Assembly: GCF_031180885.1 (NCBI RefSeq)
Contig: NZ_JAPSLK010000008.1
Coordinates: forward strand, 124,001 to 188,000
Length of the DNA: 64,000 nucleotides
Direction of reading: 5' to 3'
Source of the DNA: Saccharothrix sp.
Lineage (GTDB): Bacteria > Actinomycetota > Actinomycetes > Mycobacteriales > Pseudonocardiaceae
Part shown: positions 61,113-64,000 of the stretch, piece by piece
Position numbering within the stretch: the first letter of the stretch is position 1
How the letters are laid out: each line of letters begins with the position of its first letter
Made by a program: the position numbers and the translations under genes
Notes under the pieces: generated by a model
The model's input: only the letters and a program-made list of their open reading frames with translations
Databases searched by the model: none
What the model was told of the DNA's origin: nothing

Positions 61113-61668
61113 GCTCCCCTTGCAGCCGGATGTCGAAGTGGTAGCCGTACGGGGCGGCGGCGGCGATGAGGGTGGCCCGCGCGGCGGGGTCGAGGGTCGT
61201 CAGGACGGGGTCGTGGGCGTTGGCCTGCTCGTCCGGGAAGTAGATCCGGGTGACCAGGCGCACCAGCACGCCCCGGCAGAACAGGGACACGTTGAGGTGG
61301 GGCGCCTCCCATCCCCCGTCGCCGGTCGGCAGCGGGCCGGGCTTCACGGTGAGCACACCGTAGCGGCCGTCCGGGTCGGTCGCGCACCGGCCGAAGCCCC
61401 GGAAATCCTTCCACCGCACCGCGCCGCGCGGGTCGTCGGGGTGGTCGAAGCGCCCCTCCGGGTCGGCCTGCCAGGTCTCCACCACGGCGTCGGGGACGGG
61501 GTCGCCGTTGCCGTCCAGGACCTTGCCCTCGATGCGGAACGCGCCGGGCGTGCCTTCGGGGACGACGAACGGGCCGTCCTCCCAAGGCAGTCCGACGGCG
61601 AAGAACGGGCCGACGGTCTGCGACGGCGTGGTGATCAGGGACGGCGTGGTGATCAGCGGTTCAGTCAT
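61087..61668 (-). CDS. pcaG: protocatechuate 3,4-dioxygenase alpha subunit (PcaG)
   Basis: The 193-residue subunit has TVGPFFAVGLPWEDGPF, VLDGNGDPVPDAVVETWQAD, RFDHPDD and PHLNVSLFCRGVLVRLVTRIYF, as expected for PcaG. It pairs with PcaH in the non-heme Fe(III) ring-cleavage enzyme. The N-terminus has a duplicated L-I-T-T-P-S unit. The start at 61668 overlaps the pcaH stop. Confidence 0.95.
   Translation of the reverse strand: MTEPLITTPSLITTPSQTVGPFFAVGLPWEDGPFVVPEGTPGAFRIEGKVLDGNGDPVPDAVVETWQADPEGRFDHPDDPRGAVRWKDFRGFGRCATDPDGRYGVLTVKPGPLPTGDGGWEAPHLNVSLFCRGVLVRLVTRIYFPDEQANAHDPVLTTLDPAARATLIAAAAPYGYHFDIRLQGEHETVFFDV
61622..61657 (-). repeat. 18-bp in-frame duplication at the start of pcaG
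   Basis: GACGGCGTGGTGATCAG(G/C) occurs at 61622-61639 and 61640-61657, encoding two LITTPS units. Confidence 0.8.
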
Positions 61669-62383
61669 CGTCGCCCTCCTCCTCCAGCGGGGTCGGGGTC
61701 TTGCCGCGGAGCACGATGTCCCACCGGTAGCCCAGGGCCCATTCCGGCACGGTCGTGTCCAGGTCGAAGCGGGCGACCATGGCCTCGCGGGCCTTCGGGT
61801 CGCGGACCGAGTTGTAGACCGGGTCCTGGAAGAACAACGGGTCTCCGGGGAAGTACATCTGGGTGATCAGGCGCTGGGTGAACGCGGTGCCGAACAGAGA
61901 GAAGTGGATGTGCGCCGGCCGCCAGGCGTTGTCGTGGTTGCGCCACGGGTAGGCGCCGGGGTGGATCGTGGTGAAGCTGTAGCGGCCGTCCGCGTCGGTC
62001 AGGGTGCGGCCCACGCCGGTGAAGTTCGGGTCCAGGGGCGCGGGGTGGCGGTCGCCGTCGTGGCGGTAGCGGCCGGCGGCGTTGGCCTGCCAGACCTCCA
62101 GCAGGGTGTTCGGGATCGGGCGGCCGTCACCGTCCAGGACCCGCCCGGACACGATGATCCGCTGGCCCTGCGGCTCGCCGGCGTGACCCGCGGTGAGGTC
62201 GTTGTCGTGCGGGCCGACGCGGCCCTCGCCCAGCAGCGGGCCGGTGATCTCGCCCAGGCGGTGCGGGACGAGCACCAGCGGCCGGTTGGGTGCGCGCAGG
62301 GCGTTGGACCGGTAGTCCGGCCAGCGCACCGGGGGCTGGGACTCCGGGTCCCGGCGGTACTGCGGCGTGGTCTGCGATGGCAC
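61661..62383 (-). CDS. pcaH: protocatechuate 3,4-dioxygenase beta subunit (PcaH)
   Basis: From GTG 62383 (AGGAG upstream) the product is 240 residues, the normal length; an ATG at 62464 would add an unconserved 27. It carries the Fe(III) ligands: Tyr in ANAAGRYRHDGD, Tyr in HPGAYPWRNHDNAWRP, and both His in PAHIHFSLFGT. It is first of pcaHGBDC, divergent from the DUF4331 gene. No PcaR/PcaQ-type regulator is in the window. Confidence 0.95.
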   Translation of the reverse strand: MPSQTTPQYRRDPESQPPVRWPDYRSNALRAPNRPLVLVPHRLGEITGPLLGEGRVGPHDNDLTAGHAGEPQGQRIIVSGRVLDGDGRPIPNTLLEVWQANAAGRYRHDGDRHPAPLDPNFTGVGRTLTDADGRYSFTTIHPGAYPWRNHDNAWRPAHIHFSLFGTAFTQRLITQMYFPGDPLFFQDPVYNSVRDPKAREAMVARFDLDTTVPEWALGYRWDIVLRGKTPTPLEEEGDDD

Positions 62384-62581
62384 CGCGGGCTCCTGTTCGT
62401 CCGGGGCTGGTTCCAAGATCGACCGTAGGTTTCGGCGTCCGCGGCGGTCAACGGACGCTTCCACTCACCGGAAGACCAACCCCTGACTCGTGAACCGGGC
62501 GCGACCCCTACGTTCTGAACCGGAGCCCTCCGGTGCCCGAACAGTCAGGTGTCTGCACGCTCGCCGATGAAGGGATCGAGC

Positions 62582-64000
62582 ATGTCCACACCGCTCACCA
62601 GGCGCCGGACCACGCGCGTGGCCGCCGCGCTCGCCGCGGTCGGCGTCGCGGCCACCGCCGCCGGCCTGGTCGGCGCGCCGGGTCCGGCGGGCGCGTCGAG
62701 CCACCGCGAGGCGCCGCTGATCGCCGGCGACCCGGCGGTCGACAACACCGACGTCTACGCGTTCGTCAGCCCCGACCACCAGGACACCGTCACGCTGATC
62801 GCGAACTTCGCGCCGTTCCAGGAACCCAACGGCGGCCCGAACTTCTACCCGTTCGCGACCGACGCGCGCTACGACATCAACGTCGACAACGACGGCGACG
62901 CCAAGGCCGACCTGACCTACCGGTTCACGTTCCAGACCGAGGACAGGCGCGGCAAGTCCACGTTCCTGTACAACAACGGGGCCGTCACCTCGCTGGACGA
63001 CGAGAACCTGCTGTTCCGCCAGTTCTACGCGCTGGAAGTGGTCGACCAGCGCGGCAACGCGAAGAAGTTGGTGCAGCGCGGCAAGGTCGCGCCGTCCAAC
63101 ACCGGCCCGAAGTCCATGCCGGACTACGGGGCGCTGCGCGACCAGGCGATCACCGCCGTGCCCGGTGGCGCGAAGGCGTTCGTGGGCCAGGCCGACGACC
63201 CGTTCTTCCTGGACCTGCGGGTGTTCGACCTGCTGTACGGGGCGGACCTGTCCGAGGTCGGCCAGGACACGCTGCGCGGGTTCAACGCCAACACGATCGC
63301 GTTGCAGGTGCCCAAGAACTGGCTGGCGCTCAAGGGCGACGCCAAGCGCAACCCGGTGATCGGGGTGTGGAGCGACACCGAGCGCCGGTCGATGGAGATC
63401 AGCCCCGGCCGGGCGCGGGCGCACGGCGAGTGGGTGCAGGTGTCGCGGCTGGGCAACCCGCTGGTCAACGAGGTCGTGGTGCCGGCGGCGCTGAAGGACA
63501 CGTTCAACTCGCTGACGCCCGACCAGGACGCCAAGGTCGAGGAGCTGGTGGACCGGGTCACCGAACCCGAGGTGCCTCGGCTGATCGAGCAGATCTACAA
63601 GATCCCCGCGCCCAGGGGGAAGCGGGACGACCTGGTCGAGATCTTCCTGACCGGTATCACCACCAAGCTCGGCGGTCCGATCAAGGCAGACCTGAACTCG
63701 CAGGTGAACAACGCGGACGTGAACCCGCGGAAGTTCGTGCCGTCCGAGCAGTTGCGGCTGAACATGGGGGTGCCGGTGTCGGGTGACCAGAACCGGTTGG
63801 GCGTGCTGGCCAAGGACAACCAGGGCTTCCCCAACGGCCGGCGGCTCACCGACGACGTGGTGGACATCGGGTTGCAGGCGCTGGAGGGTGCGACGGTCAA
63901 CGGGGTCGTCGAGGGGTTGGCGGCCGGTGACAAGGTCGATGCGAACGAGAACGCGTTCGGCAAGCAGTTCCCGTACGTGGCGCTGCCGAACAACACCGCC
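62582..64000 (+). CDS. secreted DUF4331 protein, 3' end outside window
   Basis: Reading from ATG 62582 (AAGGGA upstream) gives 473 codons with no stop before the window ends. A Tat-like signal (PLTRRRTTRVAAALAAVGVA) leads to ASSHREAPLIAGDPAVDNTD, the DUF4331 start, and YALEVVDQRGNAKKLVQRGK. DUF4331 proteins are exported, function unproven, and often lie near ECF sigma genes. An ECF-like GAACC/CGTT pair at 62492-62514 has a short 14-bp spacer, so I do not annotate it as a promoter. Confidence 0.88.
   Translation, partial: MSTPLTRRRTTRVAAALAAVGVAATAAGLVGAPGPAGASSHREAPLIAGDPAVDNTDVYAFVSPDHQDTVTLIANFAPFQEPNGGPNFYPFATDARYDINVDNDGDAKADLTYRFTFQTEDRRGKSTFLYNNGAVTSLDDENLLFRQFYALEVVDQRGNAKKLVQRGKVAPSNTGPKSMPDYGALRDQAITAVPGGAKAFVGQADDPFFLDLRVFDLLYGADLSEVGQDTLRGFNANTIALQVPKNWLALKGDAKRNPVIGVWSDTERRSMEISPGRARAHGEWVQVSRLGNPLVNEVVVPAALKDTFNSLTPDQDAKVEELVDRVTEPEVPRLIEQIYKIPAPRGKRDDLVEIFLTGITTKLGGPIKADLNSQVNNADVNPRKFVPSEQLRLNMGVPVSGDQNRLGVLAKDNQGFPNGRRLTDDVVDIGLQALEGATVNGVVEGLAAGDKVDANENAFGKQFPYVALPNNTA

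Noticed and set aside
62492-62514. ECF promoter upstream of the DUF4331 gene
   Set aside because: GAACC and CGTT are present but only 14 bp apart, shorter than the usual spacer, and GAACC-like words are common in this sequence.
1-64000. tRNA, rRNA or insertion sequences
   Set aside because: I saw no tRNA-like cloverleaf, no rRNA segment and no transposase or integrase; the only mobile-like feature is the inverted-repeat element at 27106-27550.

Overview
The window is very GC-rich with dense, often translationally coupled genes (many ATGA, GTGA or TGATG overlaps). It carries GTG and TTG starts, a SpoIIE-type phosphatase, a DUF742 protein, IdeR/DmdR1-type iron boxes and Family 2B encapsulins. 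This points to a filamentous actinomycete, probably near Saccharothrix, Lentzea or Actinosynnema (Pseudonocardiales). That placement is inference from gene content, not from a marker gene.

Positions 1-10200 hold an exopolysaccharide or cell-wall glycopolymer locus. A leftward operon encodes a CapD/FlaA1-type sugar-nucleotide dehydratase, an epimerase, a UDP-sugar dehydrogenase and a GT4 glycosyltransferase cut by the window edge. A rightward set encodes a BY-kinase/Wzz protein, an LCP ligase, a low-molecular-weight tyrosine phosphatase and an FkbM methyltransferase. Positions 10170-18940 hold regulators (MarR, a membrane GGDEF protein, a large LuxR/LAL protein), a small thioesterase-alcohol dehydrogenase operon, a cyclase-family enzyme with a frameshifted lipoprotein gene beside it, and a secreted cutinase/PET-hydrolase-like esterase.

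The most distinctive locus is 19267-27049, a six-gene rightward operon. It has two tandem Family 2B encapsulin shell genes (each with a cyclic-nucleotide-binding-like insertion), a polyprenyl diphosphate synthase of the known cargo type, and three MEP-pathway genes (ispH, dxs, ispG). The cluster seems built to make prenyl diphosphates in or near a two-component protein nanocompartment. No terpene cyclase is visible. A 445-bp element bounded by 44-bp inverted repeats follows the operon.

Positions 27612-41935 hold a MacB-like ABC exporter, an orphan DUF742 protein, and an ECF sigma/anti-sigma pair divergent from a probable trans-membrane electron-transfer module (COG4315-type lipoprotein, DUF4142 protein, bis-heme membrane domain fused to a [3Fe-4S] ferredoxin, FAD reductase with a repetitive Pro-rich tail). 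A glycosyltransferase, an M15 peptidase, a DUF1232 protein, a broken yeiH and plsC follow. Positions 42103-52973 hold a SpoIIE/histidine kinase/response regulator module, a MarR-P450 divergent pair with a long palindromic operator, a deletion scar joining two truncated genes, and several single enzymes including a HelD-like motor ATPase.

Positions 53022-57189 are an iron-regulated siderophore segment (ornithine/lysine N-monooxygenase, Fe-siderophore ABC ATPase, three iron boxes), a LacI-family repressor with operators and a small unknown gene. Positions 57273-64000 hold a MOSC protein coupled to an SDR, a complete protocatechuate branch pcaHGBDC, and the start of a DUF4331 secreted protein. 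A recurrent oddity is short in-frame tandem repeats at gene ends inside coupled operons, together with several genes that have lost internal or terminal segments (yeiH, P450, dxs, TetR/hydrolase, SecDF-head lipoprotein).
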